From Buxus sempervirens (taxonomy: Eukaryota > Streptophyta > Magnoliopsida > Buxales > Buxaceae), in the NCBI GenBank assembly GCA_947561395.2, contig OX387188.1:7238150-7302149 (forward strand): DNA of 64,000 nucleotides. The letters are read 5' to 3'. Both the position numbers and the translations under genes were made by a program. Numbering within the stretch: the stretch's first letter is position 1; every line of letters starts with the position of its first letter. Below are positions 32,547-44,747 of this stretch, piece after piece. The notes beneath the pieces were generated by a model. That model did no database searches. It worked only from the letters and a program-made list of their open reading frames with translations, and was not told the origin of the DNA.

Positions 32547-34799
32547 TGAGTGGATTTGAGCCATAACTTGCTTGCTTGTTCATGTTTTGGTGATTTTGTT
32601 GTTTGATTGTTGTTTTGTTCGCTTATAATAGGCATGTTTGATTTGTGTGCATCTGTGTTTAGAGGATATGAGACCCATGAGGATAAGCCATGTATGTTGC
32701 TTGGGTGGGGCTAGAACCATGTTTAGGAGGCCTACCTAGCCTAACCATGCTAGATCGCCATGTTTCCATGATAGCATGTTTTGATTTGGGTCTTAATTTC
32801 ATGAGCATGAGATCAGAATTTTTGAGGGATGTTTGCAATATGTCAAGCATGCTCACTATGATTGGTTGCTCTTTTGTATAACATGACGGTATGCCTACAT
32901 GCTTGGGTGAGTTTTTGTCAATGTATGATAGTCATGAGCATGTTTAGGTGTTTTAAATTACCTTGATCTACTTGTATTTATTTATCTCACATATGATCTC
33001 TATATCATGCCTTGGTAAATGTGGTTGTGTATGCATGGCTACGAAAAAGAGTGGCAAGGGTGGGACATTGTGATGAATGTTTCCTCTTATTTTCAAATGC
33101 ACTTGTGCACCTTTTTCTATTTTTTTGCGCAGCCTACCTATCACCTATAGGAAGTTGAACCCGAATGTGTGTAGCTTGGAGCACCGAGGTCGTTACTTCA
33201 AAAAGCGAAAGTGAAAACATTCACCTCAGAGCTTTGAGCCAATGATGTGATGACATTATGGATCTTGAATTCTAGTCATACACTAGGCTCGAGATCTAAG
33301 TTGCCAATAAGCCAAAACCCAAAACCCCTATGCTTAAAGGTGGAAAAACACGTTTTTTGCCAAAGCAAACCAAATACGATGAGAAGTGAGTTTGTAATTG
33401 AGGGAAGGCTGTTTTGCATGGTTCATGTGACCCAAGGTATGATATGGATACCATTTTGAAGGTAAACACAAGGTAAGAAGGTAATTCCATTTTATCTCTT
33501 TATCGTTCCTTTTGTACTTTGTAAAAATTAAGCTCATGGTGTCCATATGTTGGGATTTTGTTTCTCCCAAAGAGTTGTTGTATCCTAGGACTGGTGTAGC
33601 CCATAGGAAGAGTTTAAACTATTCTTAGAAGTCATTCTACCCAATTATCCACAGGAGTCAACTTAATGTGCTTAATCCATGCATTTGGTGTCCAATTTTG
33701 GAGGGAACACATGCCCTCTCTTGTGTACTACTACTAATCCAATTTTTTGCAGGAAAGTTGTGTGGGAGTAACATCCAAGAGATGCCGGTACTGAAGGCAA
33801 TTTTTGTAAATAAGATGGGAATTTTATTTTCTTTTGAAAGCCCAAGAAGGCGAAATTGTACTTTTGTTTCATGCCCTCGAAGGCAAAATTGTATTTCATT
33901 TCATTTCCTTTGTTGTAAGGAATCTTTTTGTACATTTTGTAGTCCCCCTTTTCAATCTCATAAGGTTCATGGAATACCTGTATTGTTACAAGCATTTCAA
34001 GTGTCAAATGTCCAATTTGGGACAGTTCAGAAGCCACCCAAAGGTGAACAAAGAGTTTGGACAAGTAATCAAACTAACAAAGTCAATTGGGAAAGAAAAA
34101 ATTTTGAAAATCTATTTCTCCTCTAAAACCCCTATGAGTATGCGGTTTCAAGCTTTTTAACTGCATCCGCAGAATATGTGCGGTTGAAGCCAAACCGCTC
34201 TGAGTATGCGGTTTTAGACCTTAATTGTGTTCTAGCCTTTCTTAACAAACAAACCTGGGTTCTATTATCTCTAAATGAAGTGAACAAATGGCCAAGAGTT
34301 GTATCAGGGTAAATGGCATTTAAATCCTCCCAAACTCATCCAAATCAAATGGTTAAGCTCATATTAGGCAATTTTCACCTAATTTGAACGTCTAACCCAT
34401 CTTAAATGGAGCAAATGGTTAAAAGAGAATTGGTTCAAGCCAACCAACCCAATCACCCTTCATCCTTAAAAATTGAACATGGAAATAACAATAAGCTTTC
34501 AAAATATGATTTAAGCTTAATCTTTGAAATGAAATCCAATAAGGATGAAGGAAAAGAAGCTCAACTCATTTCTAAAAAGGAGCAAATTCCAATCAAAAAC
34601 CAATCTTTAATAAGAAGTCTTTAATCATTAAAGGGTTCAAACTTTTAAGAATCCTCTCAAGGAGCAATTTAATTTGCAAATCAAGGGAAACCTTTGAATT
34701 CCAAGCAAATCAAATAAAAATTTTAAAGCAACTTGAGTTTCTTTTTTAACTCAAATACTTTAAGAAAGGTTCAAAAAACCTTTGTAATTTCAAAATTTT
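32547..34799 (+). other. Element B leader, non-coding
   Basis: No gene. The block at about 33,130-33,490 matches A 8,165-8,512 and D 53,222-53,580. Dyads at 34127-34147, 34165-34185 and 34193-34213 precede the hairpin array, as in A. Confidence 0.65.
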
Positions 34800-35695
34800 A
34801 TCTTCGTAGGCCCATGGAAGCCTGAGTAAATCCATACCCTTGAGTTAGGTATCTGAAAGCCTTGGAATTTCAGAAAATCAACTCATAGGATGGCTCGAAG
34901 CCTGAAATTCCAGATTTTTTTCAGAACTCATAGGCCTTCTAAAGCCTTAATTTAGAAACTTATAGGATGGCTGGAAGCCTGAAATTCCAGATTTTTTTCA
35001 AAACTCATAGGCCTTCTAAAGCCTTAATTTATAAATAGGATCTCTGAAAGCCTGAAATTTCAGAATTTTATCTTAATAAGCCCTTGGAAGCTTGAGTACT
35101 TCCAAATCATGATTTGTCTAAAGGCTTTTACTTTAGGCATATCATATTTTGTCCGACATGTTGGAAGCCCTAGAATATTCCCAACCACTTTGGATGGTCT
35201 TTTTCGTACCAACCAATTCATAGGCCTCTAGAAGCCTGAGTAATTGTAGAAACCTTTGTTTGGGCCATCTATAAGCCTCTAAATTATAGACAACCTTTTT
35301 GGGCCGTCTAAAAGCCTTTGAATTTTAGACAAATCATTTCTTTGGGCCTTCTAAAAGCATCTGAATTTAAGACAAATCATTTCTTTTGGCAATCTATAAG
35401 CCTCTGAATTATAGACACATATCCTTTTTTGGGTCGTCTAAAAGCCTCTAAATTTTAGACACCTTATAGGCCTTCTAAAGCCTGAATTTAGAAAAATCAT
35501 AGGACTTCTGAAAGCCTTTAAATTTCAGAACTCATTTCTTTGGGCCCTCTATAAGCCTCTGAATTATAGACACATATCCTTTTTTGGGCCGTCTAAAAGC
35601 CTCTGAATTTTAGACACCTCATAGGCCTTCTAAAGCCTCAATTTAGAAAAATCATAGGACTTCTGAAAGCCTTTAAATTTCAGAACTCATATCTT
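34800..35695 (+). repeat. Leader hairpin array, element B (left part)
   Basis: About 20 hairpins sharing a GCCT loop but with different matched stems, for example TCTATAA (35268) with TTATAGA (35284) and GTCTAAAA (35306) with TTTTAGAC (35323). The array resumes at 46,878 beyond element C. Confidence 0.8.
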
Positions 35696-35700
35696 GGGCC
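35696..35700. repeat. Target-site duplication GGGCC for element C
   Basis: GGGCC directly before C and again at 46,873-46,877 directly after it. Confidence 0.9.
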
Positions 35701-37843
35701 TATAAGTACCTCATTTTTGCACCTCCCAAAATGCAGAAAATGAAATTTTAATTGAAAAGTCAAACCTGAGAAAGTCAAAAATTTGACTTTTTTCTCTGGT
35801 GCAAATCAGTCACCATACTTCTCACCATTGAAAAGAAGATTCTGATACGATTCTAATGAAATTGAGTTTGCTCAAATCGGAGTCCGAACGAAGAAGTTAT
35901 GGACTGGTCAAATCTGAGAAAAGCAGAAATCGACTTTCTGCTAAACCCCAGATCAGCTGCCCAATTTGATACAGCAGAAAGAACATCTCGACATGATTCT
36001 AACGCAACTGAGTTTTCTGGAATCGGAGTCCTGGATAAGGAGATATGAGCAAAATTGGCTCTGGGACGCGAATCGGCGCTTCTATTAAAAAACCCGAATT
36101 TGCTACTAAACTCTAGCTCAATGGATAGAGGATGTCGACCCAATTCCAACGTAACTGAGTTTGCTAGAATCGAAGCTCAAATGAGAGAATTATGAGCAAT
36201 CTTGGGTCAAAAATAAACTGTCCATGTGCCAAACTGCGCCACATGGATGTCCCCCTTTCTTAACCCTTAAGTAAACAAAAATAATAACAAAAAGGGTCTT
36301 TCTTAACCCCTAAGTAAAAAAATTAACAAAAGAGTCTTTCTTAACCATTAAGTAAAAAAGAATAAGTCACAAGTAAGAAATAACAATAAAAAAAGTCACT
36401 TTTGGTAAAAATAATTAAAAATTGGTCTTTCTTAGCCATTAAGCAACATCTCCTATAAAGGGGAGGGGGAGGGATGCTCCAAAAAAGAAGAAAGCTGGCT
36501 CCCCTCTCTGCCCTCTCTCCTCCCTCTCTAAACCCTGCTACAGCCAACCTCTGTCAAACTCAAACCTCTTTTACTTTCTTGCAAACCCAAGATAGGTTTA
36601 GAAATCACCCTTTGAGCTTGGAGTAGAGCCGTTATGCTGGCTGAAATCCAGTTCTAAACCCTTCCAAAAGCCCCCAGACTCTGTCCAAAAGTACCGAAAC
36701 TCTTTCCAATTTCTTCCTTTCAATCACAAATCTGAAGGAGGCTTTGAAATCTTTCTCCTGCGCTTGGAAAGGAGCCGTTACACTGCTGGAGGAGCCTCCA
36801 AGGGACTCAACATCTTCAAGCAACTTTCTGACTTCAAGGTAAGTTTCTTGTTAAGTTTTGTTTTATATATTTGAAAATAAATAGAATCAAAGCATGTTTG
36901 ATCATTTATAGCTTCCATATGTTCCATTTTTATTTTTATTTTTAAGTGATCATTTTCTTTAAGGCGAGCGTGTTCCTCTCTTTCATCTCGCTATCTAATG
37001 TACGCCATTAAACCCCCAAAGTCCTTTCTTTATTTTTGTGCCTTTTTATCATGATTTGATTGTTAGGTGACTAAACCAGGCCTTTATTCAAAGTTTTGAA
37101 CCACTGCGGGCCCGCACAGGGGCCCACAAAATTACTAGACTACCCCTAAAAAGCCCAAAAATCCAAGCCCAATGCCAAAAATCCGAAAAGACCCTTTCTG
37201 AGCTGATCTGACAACTCAGGTCGGATCAGCAGAGTTCCCTTTGTAGCCAACCATCATGGTCGGATACAAGTGATTTTTTTTGTAGCCAATAACTAAGGTT
37301 GGCTACACTGCTAAAATGCCAGTTTCCATATTTTGCGATATTGTGCAATTTTTGTGCCTTGTTTGATCGAACCAGCTGAACCAATAGGGTTTCCGGGTCA
37401 TTCGGAAACCCAAAATGGAACTTGGACCAACCCGGTTCAACCAGACACACTTGTGGGCCTTTGAACGGGGCCCACGCCTAACCCACTTCATTAAAGGGCT
37501 AACAAAGATAAAATCAAGTAAAGGGACCCACACCACTCAAGTGGTCCCACCAGACTTAACCAAATTGTGCATATTGGAATAGGAATTGGGTGAATAGATA
37601 GACCGAGTTGACTCAGAACCAGGGAAAACCATGGGACTCGTCATTTGACGAGGCGGATTGGGGTGTCTACGGATGTCCCCGGACCGTAACCGAGACCTTG
37701 CTTAGAATCTCAAGCCGCAGACCTAGCCTTAATAGACAAACATAGGTACCCATGTGTCTGCCTGCACCCCAGCAGGCAGTGGCGACTCCAAATTACCTTT
37801 CTACCCTTTAGGAGGCGTGCCCACCCGTGCGACGTTGCGCACA
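35701..37843 (+). repeat. Element C 5' LTR
   Basis: U3 has diverged direct repeats of an ACTGAGTTTGCTAGAATCGG-type block (about 35,850-36,180). TATA at 36,454, donor AAG|GTAAGT at 36,839, end GCGCACA. Family different from A/B/D; E is a relative. Confidence 0.9.
36454..36460 (+). promoter_or_regulatory. Element C LTR TATA box
   Basis: TATAAAG followed by a GGGGAGGGGG tract. The counterpart in the 3' LTR is at 45,485. Confidence 0.65.
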
Positions 37844-37846
37844 ACT

Positions 37847-37864
37847 TGGCGACTCCGTTGGGGA
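37847..37864 (+). other. Primer-binding site, element C
   Basis: TGGCGACTCCGTTGGGGA, three bases after the LTR. Confidence 0.75.
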
Positions 37865-39451
37865 CTTCTCAGCCCAATTGGACCTTGGTTAGGAAAAGAG
37901 TCAACTTAGGTGGGTAAGAGCAGATTTGGGAAGTACTTCTTGTCCAACCTTAGTAAGGTATGGAACTCTTGCAATTATGTGATATTGGGGGATCCTATCA
38001 AACGGACATGATAATCGCCTAAGGTAAGTGGTTTTTAACAGGGACCAATGTGACCTGCCCACTTACCTGGGGATCCACCCAGACGTCGTATTGCATATTG
38101 TTCCGTATCTCACTATAAATGAGACATGGAGGAACCCTTCATTGGCTCAATATCCAAAACTCACCCAAATAGACACAGCACTCAGCCCAACTGCACATAC
38201 GGGCACCCACCACATCGTGGATGATTTAATTGCTTTAATATAAACTACGTGGGGTGACACGCATGAAGGGGACTGCGTGAATGATCCGATCTTGTGTGGA
38301 TGAATCAAGCGGACACTGCTATTCTTTACCTAAACTTAGATCTCTCTAGCAGCCACCCTTCTGATTCCTATAAACTAACTTTTGGGATGGTATTAGCCCT
38401 ACGCTCCCGTGGCTTGTCGGGGAAAGCAGGGTAAACCCATCTCCCGAGTTTTCTAGAGTTCTTAGCACCACTAGTTTCTTGCCGTGGCACGCGAGGATCT
38501 AGTATTGGTCTAGACCCTTGTAGACTTATATCTCGGGCTGGGTACCCTTCCCCACCTATTTGCTTTTGAATAAACCGGGACTTTGTGAAGGTGCTATGAA
38601 TGAAGAAGAATGAAACCGATTTAAAACCCAAGAGTCCATAAGGGGCAACAACCCCCACATTTTGCATCGAACTGAGTAAACCCTAGATTTTGGGCTACCT
38701 CAGCCCTAATTTAGGATGCCAACCAAATTTCGGTCAGGGGAACCACCTCGGATCCATGCATAGAATCCTGCGAGCCATGAGCCTTGACCCATTGAGTCTG
38801 CGGGAAGCACCCTGAGTCCAGGTTGGCCTTTTTGAGCAGATGAAAGCCGGCCAGATTAGACAATCAGATGAAAGCATGCCAGATTAGAACAGGGGCACCA
38901 AACCCTAGATTTAGGAATTTGGCCGACCCGCCTCGAAGTTTGTATCCTTCCTTTGTTGGCTCCCAACAGCCTAAGGATGAAAACTTTTGCAGTTTTTTGT
39001 AAATTTCATGTAATTTTTGCCTTCATTGGCAAGTTGTAATTTTTGGTTTGACACCTGAAATCAAAGGCAGACGAAAGAATAGAATAAAGAAATGCTAACC
39101 GAGACTCAGATGTTCTTCAGTACACAAGTATGTCTAGGAGTCGTGCCGCGCTAGGCACCAACCTTTTTAGGGCTATGCACACACCTTGTTGATGTACATT
39201 TTATTCATTCTTAGATAACAAGTTTTATGAATGGTAATATCATTTAGCCTTGCTCTAATTTTGTGTAAGCATCTTCATGCATCAAGTGCACACACTTCAA
39301 GATCATTTGCACAAATATTTTTTCAAATCATTCTCAAAGGAAATAATGCAAAAATTACCAAGATCAAAGCTACCTCAGGACCATAAAAGGCTCCAACTCA
39401 GTGTCTCAACAAGCTACAGCCTAGTCAAGAACAAACAACTGTGACATCCTT
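37865..39451 (+). other. Element C leader, non-coding
   Basis: No gene recognised and no similarity to the A/B/D leader block. It ends in the hairpin array. Confidence 0.6.
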
Positions 39452-40232
39452 TGGAGATCAACTTTGCAAGTCTTCGAATCTAACTAATTAGGAAATCAAC
39501 CCTTCAAGTTTCCTAAACCCGATCTAGAGATCAACTTTGCTAATCTCCTAATCCAATCAAATGGAAATCAACTCTTGTAGTTTCTAAAACCTTCAGAAAT
39601 CAACTCTTGCAGTCTCTGGAGATCAAAATCAGGGACTCTCCCCTTGCCTCTGAATGACGGCTAAAAAGAGATCAAAATGGAAATCAACTCTTGCAGTTTC
39701 CAAAACCTTCGGAAATCAGCTCTCGAATTTCTTGGAAATCAACTCCTCGCATTTTCCCAAAAATCAACTCCTCAAGTTTCTCAGAAATCAACTCCTCGAA
39801 TTTCTTGGAAATCAACTCTCGCAGTTTCCCAGAAATCAACTCCTGTAGTTTCCAACCAGGGACTCTCCCCATGTTTCCGAATGGCGGCTAAAAAGAGATC
39901 AAATGGAAATCAACTCTTGTAGTTTCCAAAACCTCTAGAAATCAACTATTGTAGTTTCTAGAGATCAAAACCAAGGACTCTCCCCTTGTCTCCGAATGGT
40001 TGCTAAAAAGAGATCAAATGGAAATCAACTCTTGTATTTTCCAAAACCTTTAAGAATCAACTCTGGCAATTTCCGGAGACTTTTCCATTGACTTATCCAA
40101 ACCTCTGGAAATCAACGCTTCGTGTTTCCCAAGCCCAATGTGAAAATCAATGCTTCGCGTTTTCACAAACCTAAAATCTTTAATCAACTCTTTAAACCAA
40201 TCCTCTGGAAAATCAACTCTTGTAGTTTCCAG
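39452..40232 (+). repeat. Leader hairpin array, element C
   Basis: About 20 units of the form stem-TCAACTCTTGYAG-stem. Stems vary in a matched way: CTAGAAA (39935) with TTTCTAG (39955); GTGAAAA (40140) with TTTTCAC (40160); TTTAA (40179) with TTAAA (40192); CTGGAAA (40205) with TTTCCAG (40226); GAGAT (39527) with ATCTC (39543). Sequence is unrelated to the A/B/D arrays. Short open frames here are by-products of the repeat. Confidence 0.85.
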
Positions 40233-40410
40233 AACCCAATCAAGTTTCCACATGGAAATCGAAAAGATCATAAATAATCTGCATCAACATGCATCATGTT
40301 TCAATATCATATGAATTCTTTATACTAACTTGTTTCCTCTTTTTTATCCCCACGGTTTAAAGATTGCAAACCGTAGCTCGTACTTTTTGCACTTCGAAAG
40401 AAGATTCCAA

Positions 40411-41950
40411 ATGGACCCTTCCGAGGAACAAGCGCTACCTCTACCACCTCAGGGGCAAGAAAATCTAGAAGACCACTCAGTAATCACCGGTCTAAACCAG
40501 CAAATGGCCACCATGACTGCCATGATGGCCACCATGATGTAGCAAATGGAAAGGCTGCAAACACCACAACAGTTTGGGCAACCACAGCAGCAGTTGCCAG
40601 CACCTCCGGTGCAGCCACCAGCACCACAACCGCAGCCACCAGCTCCTCAACCATTGCCAGTATTGCCAAAACAGCAACCGCCGGCTATGCCACAGGTGAA
40701 CCTAGCACTTCCAAAACGGTTGATTCCACAACATTTGCCAATTCAACTAGAGCAGCCGTTACAGATTCCGGCACCCCTGGCCATACCACAGCAGCAAGTA
40801 ATGCCACAAGGAATGGGGCGTGAAGAAGAAGAATGGTACAGAGCACAGGAGGTAGCAGGTGTCACAGCCCAGATGTAAGCAGACTTGCAAGCACTGAAAG
40901 AACAAATGTTGAACGCAAGTCGAGGCCCCATGCCGAGGGAAGCTTCACTGGATAGGTTGGGATTTTTCCCGAATCTGCAACTCCCACCAAAATTCAAATG
41001 TCCAGATTTCGTGAAATTTGACGGAAGTGGTTATCCACTATCCCACCTCCGAGCATATCATGGGGACATGTGTCAGTATGCTTATGATGAAAGGATCATG
41101 GTCCAATTTTTTCAACGCTCGCTAACTGGATCAGCACAGAAATGGTTCGCTAGTCTGGACAGGAACCAGATCAGAACTTGGGATGATCTTGCAAGCACGT
41201 TCCTAGAGCACTTTAAATTCAACACTGAGATCTTGCCCACTCGGATGGAACTGCAGAAAATGTTCAAGAAAAGCACCGAGTCTATTCGTGAGTATGCCAA
41301 AAGATGGCGGGAAATGGCAGCAATGCTCCAACCTCCCATGTTGGAGAAAGAGATAGTGACGCTGTTCATCTCGACACTGGGGCAGCCGTACTACACACTA
41401 CTACTGGGGCAATGTGCTACAAGCTTCGCAGACCTTGTTGTGGTAGCCGATGGAATAGAGGCTGGAGTAAAGTCTAGCAGAGTGGTAAGTTTCGTAACCC
41501 AGCAAAGAAGGAACCCCGTTGGCGGAAGAGGGATGGACAGAAAGAAAGAGGATGAAACTGTCAACTACGTCCAGCAGAATCGACCCTTCCACGTTTCGGC
41601 ACCCGACCTAAGAGAAAATTAGAACAATGGCCAGGGAGCACAATTTGCAGGACATTCGAGGCGGTCTACACCAGGCAACCAACAGTCATTCTTACAATGC
41701 TAATGAGCGCTGCGAGTACCACATGGGAACTCCCAGGCATCATACCAATCGTTGCTAGGACTTGAAGCATGATGTGCAAGACTTGATCGACAGCAAGCTT
41801 ATCTCGATCGATCCCCCAGTATCGACTCCTCCCGCGGCCGTTTTCACGAATCCTCTCCCTAACCACAATCAGGCGTCTTCAAGTGGCACCAGCTGAACAA
41901 GTTGGTAAAACTGCAAGGCAGAGAGCAATCCCAAAATCCAAAATCTTCAC
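40411..41950 (+). pseudogene. Element C gag
   Basis: Starts MDPSEEQALPL. Long Pro/Gln-rich N-terminal half, then the Tat-type gag core (about 40,985-41,480: PPKFKCPDFVKFDGSG, LTGSAQKWFASLD, IREYAKRWREMA) and the variant zinc knuckle CEYHMGTP..H....C (about 41,716-41,760). No protease follows. Recognisably the same protein as in A and D but strongly diverged. About three breaks. Confidence 0.8.
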
Positions 41951-44732
41951 TAGGCGTGGTTCCACTCTAAGTCCACCATGACCAAGATAAGTTGAACTTT
42001 ACTTTTTGCACTAAACATCCTTGGGAGGAGTGGTCATTTTGTAAATATTTTAATTGCTTTTTACTTTCATGCAAGACTTTGTAAAAAACCTTTTGAAAAT
42101 ATATATATATATAAATCAAGTGTTGGGTCGGTGATGACACTGCTCTGAGACCACACCCCTTTTTTTGCAATGACCATGATCATGGAAAAATGCCGAGTTG
42201 CTCCAAGATGTCTTCAGCTGGGTGCAGTACACTGTCCTATGAGAACCTTGACTAAGCCAAAGGCAATCCTTTCCTGATCCAGACCATAATTTCCCTCCTA
42301 AAAACCTATCCTTGAGAAAAAAAGAGAGGAAAGAAAGTGAAAGTGTTGGACCCAGCTGAGGGCCAAGGCCGGCTCTTCGCATCATGTCTTTAAGAAAGGA
42401 TGGAGGCCATCCTTCTATTTTTTGCATCCTGAATTTTAAGATCCGCTAGTCAAAACAGTTTGGGCTTGATCGTGTTATTCAAACACCCGTGTTGTGTCTA
42501 GCCACCCCACACTGGGGCAAAGCTAAAAAAAAAAGGAAATTAAAAAGGATGAATGAATTCTTGAATTAATTTGCATGAACATTTTAACCAAGTTGTCACA
42601 ACTTCTGCAAGAGGATGAAAGGCCATCCTTGCTTTATCCTCCCAATTTTCAAAGCTATATCTCTAGTCAAACCATTTGAGCCTAACTTTCTTTCTTCTAA
42701 CCCGCTGAGTCATGAGCCCTAAATTTGGTGCCGGGTAAAGAAGAAAAGACATAGAAGAGCAAAAACAAAGAAAAGGAAGAGAAAGCAGAAAACACACAGG
42801 GACTTGCTAATCAAAGCAAAAAGCCAAGATGATCCCTAAACAAAGAAAAGAAAAAATGGTAGAGGAAAAAAAGCGAAGGTCACAAAAGGTCTTAAAAAAA
42901 AAAAAGAGAAATGAAGGAAAGCAAAATGTATTGGCAAAGCCTGAGTAGTCAAGAAAATGGTAGGACATGACTCGACCCATTTACAAAGAAACTTTGAGCC
43001 ATATTCCCCTTCTTTCATAAACCAAAAACCTTAGCCTTCGTTTCGTCCCATCAAAAAGTTCTTTCTGATTGCAGAAAATGTGACAATGGAATTCATGCAA
43101 ATTAATGATGAAGGAATTTAAGAAAGAGGAACGAGCTTTGGCTAGATACAAAGTAAAACCTGAAAATGGAAATATAAGAACTTGAGCCTTATATCCATCA
43201 TTTCTCAGACTTAAAACCAAGTCGATGTTTCGTCCTAATAAGAAGACCTCTCTGATCTAGGGGACATGATGCACAAGAGACGGCTAAAAACCCGTAAACC
43301 AGGACTAGCACTAACCCAAGAGAAAAAAAAGGGGAAAAACCCTCAGTTGCAAAATCCTGAAACCAACCTGGGAAAAATTGGGTTAAGTTGAGAGAAAACC
43401 AAAACTGGGAAAGGGAGAGCATCCCTCGAGATTCCCTTCAATTTTCTAAACTTCTGCAAAGCCTCTGTTGGCACGAGTCAAGAATCTCATGGGAATGCGT
43501 GTCAAACACACTGTCCCAAAACACTTCGAGTTAACGAGGCAATTCACCATGGTCGCTGGTCCCGCCTTTCTTTTAAGATCACTTGTACAAATTTCAAAAA
43601 AATTTTTTTTTTGAAAAATACTTCATTTCAGTCATGTGCACTTGCACACAATAAGTCATAAGTGCCTGCAGTTTGAATTTTAGATACCTCACTGCTCTGC
43701 GAGAATTTTGCAGACTCAGGCAAGGCTAAAGAACCAGAAGAAGCCAAGAAGCGTCTCGAAGACAAGAGCAGAAGAAAGGCAAAACAGAGGAAGGCCAATG
43801 CAGTAATACACCAGCAGGGGAATTGTGAAGACCTCCGTTGTCCCCTGACAAATTCATTTCCCCAGTGGAACTTTCAAGAAACCTAAGCAACATGTCAAGA
43901 CCATGCCCAGTCTGAAGAGGCTGATTTTGCAAATGAGAGACAAATACAAGAAAGCTTCCACAAATCCCTGGTGGAGTATCCATGTCAAGAGGAGTCCCAA
44001 TGCTTGCCTCCTCCTTGGAAGGACAAGAGCAGAAATCAAACCCCTTCTACCCATGATCTTCAGAAGAAAGAGCCTCATGGAGAAAAGTCTGATCAAAATC
44101 AGGCAGATGGCCTTGCCAAAAGAAAGAAACGGCAGAAGAAAGAAGAGCGAAATGAAGAACTTTTTGGGCAAAATGGCGCCATTTGTAAATTTTTGATTTC
44201 CCACTTTTGTAAATAGAATAGGACAGGTGTGTGAGCTCCCTTGAGGCACTGAGCAGCATTGAGAGCACCTCCTCGCCAAGAGCATCTCCTCCTTCCTCCT
44301 TCCTTCATGTCATCCCCTAACCGAACTCTAAAAAATAAAAAAAACCTTGTCCTCAAAAGCCCAAAAAAAAAAAACTTGTCCTCAAAAGGCCCAAATCAGA
44401 ACTCTAAAATCACCTAAAAGATTTAATGGAACAAACAAGAGAAAGATAGCATTGTTGAATGCCATGCATCAACGTCGAAACAGGTTTGTGAGCTCAAGTC
44501 CAACCCCTTCTTTCAAAAACTCAAGTTAAATGCCAAGGAGTTGCTTCAGAAAACCCGAGACTTAAGGGTAAGCAACCTCCAAAGCCGGGAAGTGAAAAGC
44601 CATGTCATTTGGCGCTTCCCTTTCATTGAAAACATCAAAAGGACTAAGCTCATCAATCATGTAGGTAGAAATGTAGGGCGCAAAAATGAGGTTCATTTTT
44701 ATTCTTTGCCGTTCATCCCCAAGGTGACTCCG
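41951..44732 (+). other. Element C 3' non-coding region
   Basis: No pol. Contains repeated copies of the post-pol module (CACTGGGGCAAAG at about 42,510; CTTTCATAAAC plus GTTTCGTCC at about 43,010 and a variant near 43,195) and purine-rich tracts. Short open frames look like chance. Confidence 0.6.
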
Positions 44733-44747
44733 GCAAAGAGGGACTAC
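44733..44747 (+). other. Polypurine tract, element C
   Basis: GCAAAGAGGGAC directly before the 3' LTR. Confidence 0.6.

Noticed and set aside
39654-39922. Overlapping open frames encoding repetitive peptides in element C
   Set aside because: They are read-through of the hairpin array in several frames at once; composition follows the repeat and there is no conserved protein.
42836-44529. Several 60-140-codon frames in the 3' region of C
   Set aside because: They overlap on both strands, are Lys- or Phe-rich, have no shared domain and no counterpart in related elements.
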